A stretch of DNA of 64,000 nt. Source: Nonomuraea pusilla (GTDB taxonomy: Bacteria; Actinomycetota; Actinomycetes; Streptosporangiales; Streptosporangiaceae). The stretch spans positions 233,982 through 297,981 of the forward strand of contig NZ_FOBF01000010.1 in the NCBI RefSeq assembly GCF_900109355.1, read 5' to 3'. Both the position numbers and the translations under genes were made by a program. The stretch's first letter is position 1. Each line of letters opens with the position of its first letter. The notes beneath the pieces were generated by a model that saw only the letters and a program-made list of their open reading frames with translations, had not been told where the DNA came from and ran no database searches. This document shows positions 8,880 through 20,400 of this stretch, one piece after another.

Positions 8880-9782
8880 TCACTCTTTCCCCGCTGCGGC
8901 GTCAGCCAGCGCGTTGGCGCCACCGACGATCTCGCTGATTTCCTGGGTGATCTCGGCCTGGCGAGCCTGGTTCATCTGCATGGTGAACACGCGGATCAGC
9001 TCGTTGGCGTTGTCCGTGGCGGACTTCATGGCGCGACGGCGCGCCGCCTCCTCGGAAGCGGCCGACTGCAGCAGCGCCGTGAAGATGCGGGACTCCACGT
9101 ACCGCGGCAGCAGCGACTCGAGGACGTCGCCCGCGGTCGGCTCGAACTCGAAGTACGGCGGGATCGTCGTGGTGTCCGTCGCCTCGGTCTCCTCGACCTC
9201 CAGCGGCAGGACGCGCTTGACGACGACGTTCTGCGTGAGCATCGAGACGAACTCGGTCGAGACGATGTGGATCTCGTCGATGCCGTTCTCGTCCTTGAAC
9301 GAGTCGATCAGCGTCTCCGCGACTTCCTTGGCGTCGGCGTAGGCCGGCTTCCTGGAGAAGCCGACCCACTGCCCACCCATCTGACGCGCGCGGAAGCTGT
9401 GCCAGGTGACACCCTTGCGGCCGGTGACGAACGGCACGACCTCCATGCCGCGCCCGGCCAGCAGGCCGCGCAGGGCCTCGGCCTCGCGCAGCACGTTCGC
9501 GTTGAAGCCGCCGCAGAACCCGCTGTCGCTGGTGACGATGAGCACGCCCGCCTTGCGGGGGTTCTCCTTCGCCACCGTCAGCGGGTGGTCGACGCTCGCC
9601 GCGTTGCTGACGACGCCGGTGACGGCGCGCGTGATCTCGCGCTCGTACGGCAGCGCCGCCTGCATCCGCTGCTGCGCCTTCACGATCCGCGAACTGGCGA
9701 TGAGCTCCTGGGCGCGCGTGATCTTGGCGGTCGACTTGACCGACCTGATCCGCCGCCTCAGCAGCCTGAGCTGGGCACCCAT
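8880..9782 (-). CDS. atpG: F1Fo ATP synthase subunit gamma
   Basis: The product has 300 residues. The conserved N-terminal coiled-coil helix begins MGAQLRLLRRRIRSVKST, and the C-terminal helix carries MKSATDNANELIR and ARQAEITQEISEIVGGANAL, the gamma signature. Gamma is the rotating central stalk inside alpha3beta3. The internal acidic segment between residues 195 and 215 (EETEATDTTT) is an actinobacterial insertion. It lies 2 bp from atpA and 1 bp from atpD. Confidence 0.98.
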   Translation of the reverse strand: MGAQLRLLRRRIRSVKSTAKITRAQELIASSRIVKAQQRMQAALPYEREITRAVTGVVSNAASVDHPLTVAKENPRKAGVLIVTSDSGFCGGFNANVLREAEALRGLLAGRGMEVVPFVTGRKGVTWHSFRARQMGGQWVGFSRKPAYADAKEVAETLIDSFKDENGIDEIHIVSTEFVSMLTQNVVVKRVLPLEVEETEATDTTTIPPYFEFEPTAGDVLESLLPRYVESRIFTALLQSAASEEAARRRAMKSATDNANELIRVFTMQMNQARQAEITQEISEIVGGANALADAAAGKE

Positions 9783-9784
9783 GA

Positions 9785-11434
<1,650 letters not shown>

Positions 11435-11457
11435 CTCTACTCTGTCTCCCTATTCGC

Positions 11458-12267
11458 CTAGCCGGCCAACCGGCGGCGGACTTCTTCGATTCGTCCCACA
11501 ATGGTGGTGTCGATGATCTCGTCGCCGATGCGGACCGAGAACCCACCGAGCACACGCTTGTCCACCTCGACGTTCAGGTGCACGTCGCGGCCGTAGGAGG
11601 TGCGCAGCCACGCCGCCAGGCGCTGCTTCTGCCCCTCGGTCAGCTCGACCGCGCTGCGCACGACCGCCACGAGGCGCTGACGCTGCTGGGCGACGAGCTG
11701 GCCGTACTCCTCCAGCCCCGTCTCCAGGCTACGCCCTCTCCGGTGCACTGCCAGCTGCGTGACAAGACGCAGGCTGGTGGGCGCGACCTTCCCGTCGAGC
11801 AGCGTGCGCAGCAGCTCGCGCTTGCCGTCCGCGGGGGCGGAGTCGTCGGCGAGCGCGCGGCGCAGCTCGGGGTTGGCGGCGACGATGCGGCCGAAGCGGA
11901 AAAGCTCGTCCTCCACGTCGTCGAGCCTGGACTGGCTCTCCGCCTCCGCCGCCGCGGCGACGACGCCGAGGCGCTCGAGCACGTCGGCGAGGTCGCCGGC
12001 GCGCGACCAGCGGGCCGAGACCGCCGCCTCGGCCGTGGCCAGGGCCGCCTGGCTCACCTTGCCGTCGAGCAGCGCGCGGAGGATCCGCGCCTTCTGCTCG
12101 CCGGGCCTGGCCGGGTCGGACATGGCCCGGCGCAGGCCGTGCTCGCGGTCGAGCAGGTCCGCGACGGCGAACAGCTCGTCGGAGAGCGTGCCGAGGTCGG
12201 CGCTACCGGCGACCGCGTTGAAGCGCTCCTCGACCTCTGCCAGCGACGTCCTGCTCAGACCGCGCAT
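11458..12267 (-). CDS. atpH: F1Fo ATP synthase subunit delta
   Basis: The product has 269 residues. The C-terminal half has the OSCP/delta signature with VNVEVDKRVLGGFSVRIGDE-type sequence (LNVEVDKRVLGGFSVRIG near residues 230-247). The N-terminal helical bundle is longer than in E. coli (177 residues), as is usual in actinomycetes. It is not fused to a b subunit, in contrast to mycobacterial b-delta. Its ATG overlaps the atpF TGA (ATGA), so the two are translationally coupled. Confidence 0.96.
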   Translation of the reverse strand: MRGLSRTSLAEVEERFNAVAGSADLGTLSDELFAVADLLDREHGLRRAMSDPARPGEQKARILRALLDGKVSQAALATAEAAVSARWSRAGDLADVLERLGVVAAAAEAESQSRLDDVEDELFRFGRIVAANPELRRALADDSAPADGKRELLRTLLDGKVAPTSLRLVTQLAVHRRGRSLETGLEEYGQLVAQQRQRLVAVVRSAVELTEGQKQRLAAWLRTSYGRDVHLNVEVDKRVLGGFSVRIGDEIIDTTIVGRIEEVRRRLAG

Positions 12268-12818
12268 CAGCGCACCGCCTGCGCGCTGGAGCTCTCAAGC
12301 TCGTCGAGGAACCGGTCGACGATGCGGCTCTGCCGGACCTCGTCCTCCAGGGACTCGCCGACGATGCGGCCGGCCAGGTCGGTCGACAGACGGCCGATCT
12401 CCGCACGGAGCTGGGCGAAAGCCGCAGCGCGGTCGGCCTCGATCTGGGCGTGCGCCGCCTCGACGAGACGCCGGGCCTCGGCCTGCGCCTCCTCGCGGAG
12501 CTCCGCCTTGATCTGGGCGGCCTGCTCGCGAGCCTCCTCGCGGAGCCTGGCGGCGTCGCGCCTGGCCTCCTCGAGCTGCTCGGAGTAGCGCCGCTGCAGG
12601 GCCTGCGCCTCGGCCTGGGCCTCCTCCGCCCTCTTGATGCCGCCCTCGATGGCGTCGGTGCGCTCGGCCAGCGTCTTCTGGATACGCGGGACGAGGATCT
12701 TGCCGACGACGAAGAGGACGACGAGGAACGAGAAGATACCGACGACGAGCTCGAACGTGTGCGGGATGAGGGGGTTGGCCGCCCCCTCCGCCGCGAGGAG
12801 CTTAGCTGCCGTGATCAT
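12267..12818 (-). CDS. atpF: F1Fo ATP synthase subunit b
   Basis: The product has 183 residues. A transmembrane helix (FELVVGIFSFLVVLFVVGKIL, about residues 23-43) is followed by a long charged coiled coil rich in Ala, Glu, Arg and Gln, the peripheral stalk. The N-terminal stretch before the helix is typical of high-GC actinobacteria. The stop overlaps the start of atpH. Confidence 0.96.
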   Translation of the reverse strand: MITAAKLLAAEGAANPLIPHTFELVVGIFSFLVVLFVVGKILVPRIQKTLAERTDAIEGGIKRAEEAQAEAQALQRRYSEQLEEARRDAARLREEAREQAAQIKAELREEAQAEARRLVEAAHAQIEADRAAAFAQLRAEIGRLSTDLAGRIVGESLEDEVRQSRIVDRFLDELESSSAQAVR

Positions 12819-12853
12819 GGATGCAGCCTTTCGTCAGGGAATTCTTCTGGTCT

Positions 12854-13084
12854 TTAGAGCTGCGCGAAGATGAACGGCGCGACCAGACCGAGCAGGGCGA
12901 GGGCCTCGGTGAGGACGAAGCCGAGGAGCATGTTCTGGCGGATCAGGCCGTAAGCCTCGGGCTGACGCGCGATGGCCTGCACGCCCTGACCGAAGATGAT
13001 GCCGACGCCGATGCCGGGGCCGATGGCGGCGAGACCGTAACCGATGGCGGTGACGTTGCCGGAGACCTCAGCGAGAACGCTCAT
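12854..13084 (-). CDS. atpE: F1Fo ATP synthase subunit c
   Basis: The product has 76 residues forming two transmembrane helices. The glycine-rich first helix contains GIGVGIIFGQG, the polar loop is ARQPEA (residues 39-44), and the ion-binding carboxylate is Glu60 in GFVLTEALALLG. Nothing in helix 2 suggests the sodium-binding residue set, so a proton-driven ring is expected. Confidence 0.97.
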   Translation of the reverse strand: MSVLAEVSGNVTAIGYGLAAIGPGIGVGIIFGQGVQAIARQPEAYGLIRQNMLLGFVLTEALALLGLVAPFIFAQL

Positions 13085-13154
13085 TGCTGTTTTCCTTTAC
13101 TGGACGGCCGGTGAATCGGGTTTCACCGGTCATGGATATTCCGGTATGTGGTTC

Positions 13155-13946
13155 TCAGTGATCGGGGTGCAGCGAGCCGCCGATGTACATCGACGCCAGC
13201 ATCGCGAAGAGGAACGCCTGCAGGAACTGGATGAACATCTCGAACGCCGTGAAGACGATGGTCATCACGACACCGATGACGCCGACGCCGGCACCCAGCG
13301 GGGTGAGCTTCTCGAACAGGAACCAGAAACCGACCATGCTGAAGAAGGCGAGCAGCATGTGACCGGCGAACATGTTCGCGAAGAGTCGGACGGCGTGGGT
13401 GAACGGCGCGATGATCAGGTTCGACAGGAACTCGATCGGCGAGAGCAGCAGGTAGATCGGCTTGGGCAGCCCCGGCGGGAACATCAGGTTCTTGAAGTAG
13501 CCGACCGGGCCCTGGTGCTTCATGCCGAGGTAGACCTTGAGCACGTAGATGGAGCCCGCGAGAACGGCCGGGAACGCGATGTGCGAGGCCACGGGGAACT
13601 GGGCGATCGGGATGACGCCCATGATGTTCCAGATGAAGACCAGGAAGAACAGCGTCAGCAGCAGGCCCATCCACCGGTCGGCGTCCTTGCCCAGGAAGGG
13701 CCGGGCGACCTGGTCGCGGACGAACATGTAGCCGTACTCCATGACGTTCTGGAGGCGCCCAGGCACGATCTTCGGGTTGGCGAACGCTCCCCAGCACAGG
13801 CCGATCACGAGGATCGCGCTGAGCATCGCGAGCAGAACCGGCTTGGTGAACCAGTCGACGCCCGGGATGATGGGGGGCAGGTTGAACAGCTCATCAGGCG
13901 TAGGCGCCCCGAACTCATCAGAGGCTAGGACCGTCAGCGCACTCAC
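13155..13946 (-). CDS. atpB: F1Fo ATP synthase subunit a
   Basis: The product has 263 residues with five to six transmembrane helices. The stator Arg lies in FTHAVRLFANMFAGHMLL near residues 183-200, and the C-terminal helix region carries FTAFEMFIQFLQAFLFAML. The start is GTG 13946, preceded by AAGGGA nine bases upstream. Subunit a provides the two proton half-channels against the c ring. Confidence 0.97.
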   Translation of the reverse strand: MSALTVLASDEFGAPTPDELFNLPPIIPGVDWFTKPVLLAMLSAILVIGLCWGAFANPKIVPGRLQNVMEYGYMFVRDQVARPFLGKDADRWMGLLLTLFFLVFIWNIMGVIPIAQFPVASHIAFPAVLAGSIYVLKVYLGMKHQGPVGYFKNLMFPPGLPKPIYLLLSPIEFLSNLIIAPFTHAVRLFANMFAGHMLLAFFSMVGFWFLFEKLTPLGAGVGVIGVVMTIVFTAFEMFIQFLQAFLFAMLASMYIGGSLHPDH

Positions 13947-14013
13947 GCGGCGTTCCCTTCAACGTCGTAGTGGATCACAAGGGTTTCCTCAGCGAAGTCA
14001 TCGCTGCGTCGGG

Positions 14014-14229
14014 CTAGCGACTGAACTTCCGGTAGGCCAGATAGCCGGCGAGCACCAGCCCCAGGATGATGCCTATGGGGAAGAACGCGGACATGCCGAG
14101 CCATCGGTCCAGCAACCACCCGATGCCTCCGTAGACCGCCATCCCGGCGAGCAGATAGCTGGGGATCGACCACATGGCGTCGGCGAAGTCGCGACCGTCG
14201 TTCTCGGGCCGGCGTTCCTGTTCGCTCAT
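14014..14229 (-). CDS. AtpZ/AtpI-family small membrane protein
   Basis: The product has 71 residues. After a polar N-terminus (MSEQERRPENDGRDFADAMW), two transmembrane helices follow: SYLLAGMAVYGGIGWLLDRW and a second helix with FFPIGIILGLVLAGYLAY. The GGIGWLLDRWLG...P pattern is that of the F0F1-ATPase-associated AtpZ/AtpI-type family (PF09527-like), implicated in c-ring assembly or Mg uptake. ATG 14229 is chosen; a TTG at 14253 would add eight residues. The gene precedes atpB by 67 bp in the same direction. Confidence 0.75.
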   Translation of the reverse strand: MSEQERRPENDGRDFADAMWSIPSYLLAGMAVYGGIGWLLDRWLGMSAFFPIGIILGLVLAGYLAYRKFSR

Positions 14230-14294
14230 CGCGGGGCCGACGATAGCAGGCAAGTAGAGGGCTAGTCATATCGGACCCCGCCCCTTTACCAGGC

Positions 14295-14717
14295 TCATGA
14301 GTCGCTCTTCCCGGGCACGCGGGCGTCGGGGTCGACATAGAGCATTTTCGTCTTCATGAAGGCGCGCACCTCGAAGGCCGTCCACACGATCGTGCACACG
14401 ACCACCGTCCAGGCGAACGCCTTGGGATTCCACGCCGTCGTGTCGCCGAAGGTCGCCAGCATCAGCATGATGACGACGACCTTGACGAGATAGCTCCCCA
14501 TGGCGGCCATGGCCATCATCTGCGGCGAGACGCGCGCGGCGTAGGAGACCACCACGACGCTGACGCTGAAGAAGACGCCGACGAGCAGGGCGCCGACGGC
14601 GGCGCCGATCGCCCCCTTGCCACCCGCCAGGAGGAACGCCACGAGCAGGGCGACCACCCCGACCCCGAGGGTCGGAAGCGCGGCGCTCTTCAGTACGCGC
14701 ACGTCGTTGGCCTGCAT
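14295..14717 (-). CDS. AtpI-like ATP synthase-associated membrane protein
   Basis: The product has 140 residues with four predicted transmembrane helices: TLGVGVVALLVAFLLAG, GAAVGALLVGVFFSVSVVVV, MAAMGSYLVKVVVIMLMLA and WTVVVCTIVWTAFEV. Location at the head of the atp operon directly upstream of the AtpZ-like gene and atpB, and the four-helix size, fit the actinobacterial ATP synthase protein I. Primary sequence similarity within this family is low, so the name rests partly on position. The 131 bp upstream, before wecA, probably holds the main operon promoter. Confidence 0.75.
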   Translation of the reverse strand: MQANDVRVLKSAALPTLGVGVVALLVAFLLAGGKGAIGAAVGALLVGVFFSVSVVVVSYAARVSPQMMAMAAMGSYLVKVVVIMLMLATFGDTTAWNPKAFAWTVVVCTIVWTAFEVRAFMKTKMLYVDPDARVPGKSDS

Positions 14718-14848
14718 CGGAGCTCCATCAGCTAGTTATCAAGCGAGCGTTTGCTACCTTCAGGACCTGTACGTCCGAAGGCCCCTGCTCGTGAAAGATA
14801 TCACAAGCTCACGGAAGACCGCTTTTACCTGCCGTTTCTAGTTCCCGA

Positions 14849-16138
14849 TCAAGAACTACGCGGAAAGGCAGGAATGACCGGATTGCCCTCGGCGCTCGCA
14901 CGCTCCTGACCTGCGGGGCCGCCGGACGGCGGCATCCGCCGCCTGACCTCGCCCTCCGGCAGGACCGGCGGCATCGGGCCGGTGGGCGGGCCGTCGTCGT
15001 CGTGGTCGCCGTCACGCGGAGCGGCGGGCGTCCCGCCCCGGCCCCTCCAGCGGGGCGCCGCCATGAGCACGAGCACGACCACCGCGAGCACGATCACCAC
15101 GGGGAACAGCAGCACGGGGACGCCGATCGTCGACAGCGCCACGATGCCGAAGGCGAAGATGAACGCCCACGCGTACATGATGAGCACCGAGCGGCGGTGC
15201 GAGTGGCCGATGTCGAGCAGGCGGTGGTGCAGGTGGCCGCGGTCGGGCGCGAACGGCGAGAGACCCTGCGACGTGCGCCGCACCACCGCCGTCGTCAGGT
15301 CGACCAGCGGGAGCACCAGCACCGCCGCCGGCAGGATGAGCGGCAGCAGCACCGGGACCTTGTTCATGTCCTCGATGACCGCCGGGTCGAGCGGTGTGAC
15401 CGTGACGATCGAGGAGGCGAGCACCAGGCCGATCAGCATCGCGCCCGTGTCGCCCATGAAGATCTTCGCCGGGTGGAAGTTGTGCGGCAGGAAGCCCAGG
15501 CAGGTGCCTATCAGGATGGACGCGATGGCGGCCGTGGTCGTGATGTTCGTGCCGCTGATGCTCTGCGACAGGAAGATCGAGTACGCCCATGTGGCCATGG
15601 CGGCGATGCAGACGATGCCGGCGGCCAGGCCGTCGAGCCCGTCGACGAAGTTCACGGCGTTGATCGTCACGACCACGACCAGGATGGTGATGACCGTGCT
15701 CAGCGTGTAGTCGAGGCTGGTGGAACCACCCCAGTCCTTCGGCAGCGGCAGGTACACCAGGCGCAGGTCCGAGTAGACCAGCACGCCCGCCGCCGCGATC
15801 TGGCCCCCGAGCTTGATGAAGGCGTCCATGCCCCACCAGTCGTCGAGGAACCCCGTCAGCGTGATCAGGGCGCCCGCCACGATCAGCGCCACCACCGGAT
15901 GGCCGTCGGACTCCTTCAGCGCCTGGCCCGTGTGGCTCAGCTGGTTCGCCACCAGCAGGCCCGCGACCAGGCCGCCGTACATCGCCAGACCGCCCAGCCT
16001 GGGCGTCGGCGTGGTGTGCACGTCGCGTTCACGCACCTCGGGCATGGCGCCGATGCGGATGGCGAACCGGCGCACCAGCGGGACCAGCAGGTACGTCACC
16101 GCTGCTGCGATGAGCGCCATGAACAGGTATTCGCGCAC
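14849..16138 (-). CDS. wecA: Undecaprenyl-phosphate N-acetylglucosaminyl/hexosamine 1-phosphate transferase (WecA/TagO family)
   Basis: The product has 429 residues with about eleven transmembrane helices. Family motifs are all present: DDWWGMDAF near residue 93 (catalytic/Mg-binding Asp pair), VNFVDGLDGLAAG near 162, FMGDTGAMLIG near 226, and the C-terminal GHLHHRLLDIGHSHRR near 303. The enzyme loads the first amino-sugar phosphate onto undecaprenyl phosphate for wall polymers; in actinobacteria it starts linker-unit or teichoic/arabinogalactan-type synthesis. About 55 residues at the C-terminus are a hydrophilic Pro/Gly/Asp-rich tail. The start is GTG 16138. Its position upstream of the atp operon is conserved in actinobacteria. 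Confidence 0.93.
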   Translation of the reverse strand: MREYLFMALIAAAVTYLLVPLVRRFAIRIGAMPEVRERDVHTTPTPRLGGLAMYGGLVAGLLVANQLSHTGQALKESDGHPVVALIVAGALITLTGFLDDWWGMDAFIKLGGQIAAAGVLVYSDLRLVYLPLPKDWGGSTSLDYTLSTVITILVVVVTINAVNFVDGLDGLAAGIVCIAAMATWAYSIFLSQSISGTNITTTAAIASILIGTCLGFLPHNFHPAKIFMGDTGAMLIGLVLASSIVTVTPLDPAVIEDMNKVPVLLPLILPAAVLVLPLVDLTTAVVRRTSQGLSPFAPDRGHLHHRLLDIGHSHRRSVLIMYAWAFIFAFGIVALSTIGVPVLLFPVVIVLAVVVLVLMAAPRWRGRGGTPAAPRDGDHDDDGPPTGPMPPVLPEGEVRRRMPPSGGPAGQERASAEGNPVIPAFPRSS

Positions 16139-17031
16139 GAACCTAGTTTCTCTGATGCTCCGGCCCGCTGAGACCGGAAAACGACACAGACCAGCTTAAT
16201 GTTCGCTGAGATATGGCTTATGGATGGACCGCGGGGCGGCATCGTCGCCGCACTCCCGGCCTCATCGCCGGACCGCCGGACGGGACCCGCCGGCCACGCG
16301 TCCCCCACCTCATTTCAGCTCTGCGGCCCCATGCCCTGGGCAGCCACACGCGGTGCTGCCGGCGCACGCCCCGGACATGATCGCCGCCGGTCGGGATCAT
16401 ACGGGATCCACCTCCCAACCCACCCCGATTCCCCCATTTCCGCCTCGGCACGAGCCGGCAGCCGCCACCGAACACCAGATGAACTTTCACCGAACACCTC
16501 CCTCCCGGGTGAGACACCCCTCGACGGGAGAACCGGCAGCAAGCCGAACCCCGACACCCGCGCCCGCCCGCCCGCGACCGGCGCCACCCGGCGACAGGAA
16601 GACCAGCACGAGAACCGAGCCGCCGGTCAGTGCGCGAAACGTCGCCCCATGACACGGTCCTCCGCTCCCAGCAGCCGCCCGCACCCCACCTCGCCGCCGC
16701 CGACCAGGCCACACCACCCCGAAGACCAGCGAGAGAAACGAGCCGCTGATCGATGCGAGAACAGGACGTCACGGCAGCGGGCTTCCCGCTGTCATGACAG
16801 TGGGCTTCCCGCTTCGATGCAGGCGCCCGCACCCCCCTCCCCCGCCGCGTCAAGCGAAGGCCGCCAGACGCTGCAAGAAGAACGCAGCCGCCCAAGGCCG
16901 ACAGGCGAACCAGCCCACCCAACGCGTCGTAGTGCGCCCGACCACCTGGACGCCGCGCGAGAACCCGGCCGCATGAGGCACCCATCCACTCCGACGCGCC
17001 TTCCCGCGCCCCGGCATCACCCCCAGGACCG
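16139..17031. other. 893-bp stretch without a convincing gene, carrying short repeats
   Basis: No frame here has a plausible protein; the open frames are Arg/Pro/Ser-rich and lack recognisable domains. Two features stand out. A 42-bp imperfect direct repeat occurs at 16599-16640 and 16721-16762 (both contain GAGCCG flanked by GAAGACCAGC-like and GATGCG-like sequence). Downstream is a compact cluster of CAGYGGGCTTCCCGCT hairpins around a 12-bp palindrome at 16775-16813. The tract separates wecA from the unrecognised two-gene unit, which is read towards it. Confidence 0.6.
16775..16813. repeat. Tandem 16-bp hairpin repeats flanking a 12-bp palindrome
   Basis: CAGCGGGCTTCCCGCT (16775-16790) and CAGTGGGCTTCCCGCT (16798-16813) are direct repeats with one mismatch, and each can fold into a short hairpin with loop CTT. 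The perfect palindrome CTGTCATGACAG at 16789-16800 overlaps both. No flanking gene explains them. Confidence 0.6.
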
Positions 17032-17406
17032 TCAGGGGAAGGCGTGGGGTGCGCCGACCGAGCTCGGGATCCACCTGGGCGTGTCGACGGCCTGGTCGCT
17101 GATGGCCGTCAGGACGGCGTGCCGGTACAGGGCCAGCCTCGACCGCCACTCGCGGATGTCCTCGACGTACCGCTCCCCCACCGGCGCGTCCCAGGTCTGG
17201 GGGCTCTTGCCGAGCTGGTACGCCTTGTCGAGCGACGTCCTGAGCTGCTCCAGCAGCGGCACGACGGTCTGCCAGGCCACGACCAGCTTCTGGTAGTCGG
17301 GATTGAACTCCCACGCCCGCGGCTGACCGTCCAGCGGGCCCGTGGCCTTCGCGGGCGGGCCCTCGCCCGGCTTGAGCGGTTCGGGAGCCGGCGGGTCCGT
17401 GAACAT
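17032..17406 (-). CDS. Unrecognised small protein with a WXG-like helical core, coupled to the giant low-complexity gene
   Basis: The product has 124 residues and no domain that I can name with certainty. After a Pro-rich start (MFTDPPAPEPLKPGEGPPAK) it has two amphipathic helices, LVVAWQTVVPLLEQLRTSLD and ERYVEDIREWRSRLALYRHA. They are separated by a turn containing TWDAPVGERY, which resembles the W-x-G hinge of WXG100/ESX proteins, although the spacing is WDAPVG rather than the strict WXG. The start ATG 17406 overlaps the TGA of the preceding gene (ATGA), so the two are translationally coupled and probably act together. No type VII secretion genes lie in the window. GC3 is high, as in neighbours, so it is likely a real gene. 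Confidence 0.75.
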   Translation of the reverse strand: MFTDPPAPEPLKPGEGPPAKATGPLDGQPRAWEFNPDYQKLVVAWQTVVPLLEQLRTSLDKAYQLGKSPQTWDAPVGERYVEDIREWRSRLALYRHAVLTAISDQAVDTPRWIPSSVGAPHAFP

Positions 17407-20400
17407 CAGACGTTCCTCTCTCCCCAATGTCCATGATCCCCGGAACCTGCAGGCTCTTCCGCCTGCACCGCGTACGCCCCATGGGCCACATGTGCCGACT
17501 GCGCGGGCTGCGCGGCCGGCGCTGGGGGTGCGGATGCGGGCTGCGCGGGCGCCGCGGGCTGCGCCGGCGGTGCGGGCTGCGCGGGCGGTGCGGGGTGCGC
17601 GGGCGGTGCGGGGTGCGCGGGCTGCACGGGGTGCGCGGGCTGGGCGGGCGCTGCGGACTGCGCGGGGTGTGCGGGCGCTGCGGACTGCGCGGGGTGGGCG
17701 GGTGCTGCGGACTGCGCGGGGTGCGCGGGTGCTGCGGGATCACCCGGATCGACCGCGCTGCCGGTTACGTCCTCAGGTTGAACACCCCAGACCGCCGCCC
17801 CAGCCCTGTCCACCCCACTCTGGCCGCCTGACGAATCGGGATCAGGCCCGTCAACCTGACCCAACCCCTGGCCATCCAGTCCGAATGAAGACGTGCCGCC
17901 AGGCTCGTCCCCGACCAGCAGCCGTACGGCCTCCCGGCCGATCGACCCGGAGTCACCAGAGGCGACGCCACTCCCTCCATCCACCGCCACACCGCCGCCA
18001 TGACCACTCCCGCCGACGGCATTGCCGCCATGGCCGCCTCCACCCGTGTCGCCACTGCCGACGGCCGACCCTCCGCTTCCGTGAAGGCCCCTGTCCGGGC
18101 CTGTGGCTGCGGTTTCGGCGCCTGCCGGGGCGGTGCCGGTGCTGGGAGACGCCATGTCGTGCCGGGACGGTTCGGCGCCCCCTGAGGAGTCGTAAACCCC
18201 GTGTCCACCGGCATCCCCCACGGCGGCGCCACCACTGTGAGAGGCGGCGACACGGCCACCGTCCGCCGCGCCGACAGCACTACCGCTATCGGAGGTGCCG
18301 ACGACAGCACCGCTCGTCCCCCAGCCGTCCCCAGCGGCCGTGGAACCAGCGCCGTGGTGGACGGACGCCGTGTCGGTGCTGAGGTGAAGCGGCCTCACCT
18401 CAGCGCTGGGGTGAAGTGGCGTCGTGCCGGTGCTGGGGTGAACTGGTGTCGTGCCGGTGCTGGGGTGAACTGACGTCGTGTCGGTGCTGGGGCGAAGTGG
18501 TGTCGTGTCGGTGCTGGAGTGAACGGCCGTGACACCGGTGGAGCCCTGATGGCCGCCGATCTGTCCTGGTCCGTGGTGGCCGATCGCGCTGGTCGAGCCG
18601 TGGTGGGCCGGATGTCCGCCTCCGGTCGCCGTGTCGCCTGGCACCGCTGACGGCGTTCCTTGCGAAGGGCCGGCGCCGGTGGGCAGGCCGTCCACCGACC
18701 CGCTGCCCGGAGGGGCGTCCACGCCGGGAGGCGGCGTGGGCGGGACGGCGAGACCGCGTGAAGTGTCCAGACCCGCCGCAGCCGCTCCTCCGTCGCGGCC
18801 GTTCGCGCTGCCGGCGTCGTACGTGCCGTTCGTTCCGCCTGCGCTGTTTCCGCCGCTCGCGGTGCCTGGGTCGTACGTGCCGTTCGAACTCCCGATGTCG
18901 TGAGCGCCGGTGCCGGTGTGCGGGGTTGGCATGTCGACGGGCTGGATGGTGTCGACGTTCTTCAGAAGCGAATCCACCTGCTGCGCCGTGGGCGGATCGA
19001 TCGGGATCTGCAGGACCTTCACGCCGTCCACGTCGATGACCTGGGGCTGGTGGGGGTCGATGTTCACCGACTGACCCGTGACCGCGCTGCCGTTTCCACC
19101 GCCCGCGCCGGTGCCAGTTCCACCATCTGCGCCCGTACCGGCACCAGTTCCACCACCCGCGCCTGTACCAGCGCCAGTTCCACCGCCTGTGCCTGTACCG
19201 GCGTCCGCGCCTGTTCCCCTACCTGCACCTGCACCCGTGTCCGCGCCGTCGCCGCCTGATCCGACGCCGCCGCCCGCGCCCGCGCCGTTCCCAGCGCCCG
19301 CGCCCGAACCGGCACCTCCGCCATCGCCAGCACCTGAGCCGCCGCCGGCACCTCCGCCGTTGCCGGTGTCCGCGCCGTTGCCAGCTCCTCCGCCGTTGCC
19401 GGTGTCCGCGCCGTCGCCGGCGCCGCCGCCGACGCCCATGCCCGAGTCAGCGCCGGAGCCGACGCCTTGACCTGCACCGGCGCCAGTACCCGAGCCGGCG
19501 CCGCCACCCATGCCGGAGTCCGTGCCGGACCCAGTGCCCGCGCCTGTCGCGTTGCCGGGGTCTGCCCCGCCTCCGGTCCCGGTGCCGCCGCCGGTTCCCA
19601 TGCCGGAGCCGGTGCCTGAGCCCGTGTCTGTACCTGTCCCCGCGCCCCTGCCCGTACCTGTGTCTCCGCCTGTGCCTGTGCCTGAGCCCGCGTCTGAGCC
19701 CGTGCCCGTACCTGTCCCCGCACCCCTGCCTGTGTCTCCGCCTGTTCCCGTGCTTCCGCCTGTGCCGGTGCCTCTGTCTGTTGCCGTGCCGGGGTCGTTG
19801 CAGCCGCCGGAGCCGTCGCCTGTGTCCGCGCCTGTTCCTGCGCCGGTGCTGCCTGGCTCGCCCCCGCTGCCCGTTCCGGAGCCAGTGCCGGGGTTGGTCA
19901 CATCGCCGGTGCCCGTGCCGGTCCCGGTGCCCGTGCCGTGCCCAGTTCCTGCTCCTGTGCCGGTCCCGGTGCCAGTGCCGGTCCCGGTGCCCGTGTCATT
20001 GCCAGCTCCGGTGCCCGCTCCGGTGCCGGTTCCGGTGCCCCTGTCGTGGCCCGCTCCTGCTCCGGTGCCCGTGCTGTCGCTCGCCCCTGCTCCTGTGCCC
20101 GTACTGGTGCCCGTGCCGTCGCCCGCTCCTGCTCCGGGGCCGGGGGATGGGGCTGGTTCCAGGCCGGTGCTGGGGGGTGCGCCTGTCGTTGTGCCGCCGC
20201 CGCGTTCGGCGCCGCGGTCGCGTCTGCTGTCCAGGTCGTTGTCTTTGGGGGTGTCCGTGGGCGTTCCGCCGGTGCCGCCCATGTCACGGCCGCCGGTGTC
20301 CCTGTCGCCGGTCTGGCCGGGGCCTCGGGTGCCGTCGCACGAGGTGCCGGTCCCGCCTGTCTTACCAGTGTCGTCAGGCCTTCCCGTCTCGCCTGTCTTG

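Noticed and set aside
16218..16985. 255-residue minus-strand frame in the wecA intergenic tract
   Set aside because: It is Arg/Gly/Ser-rich without domain, start signal or conserved context, and it contains the nucleotide repeats.
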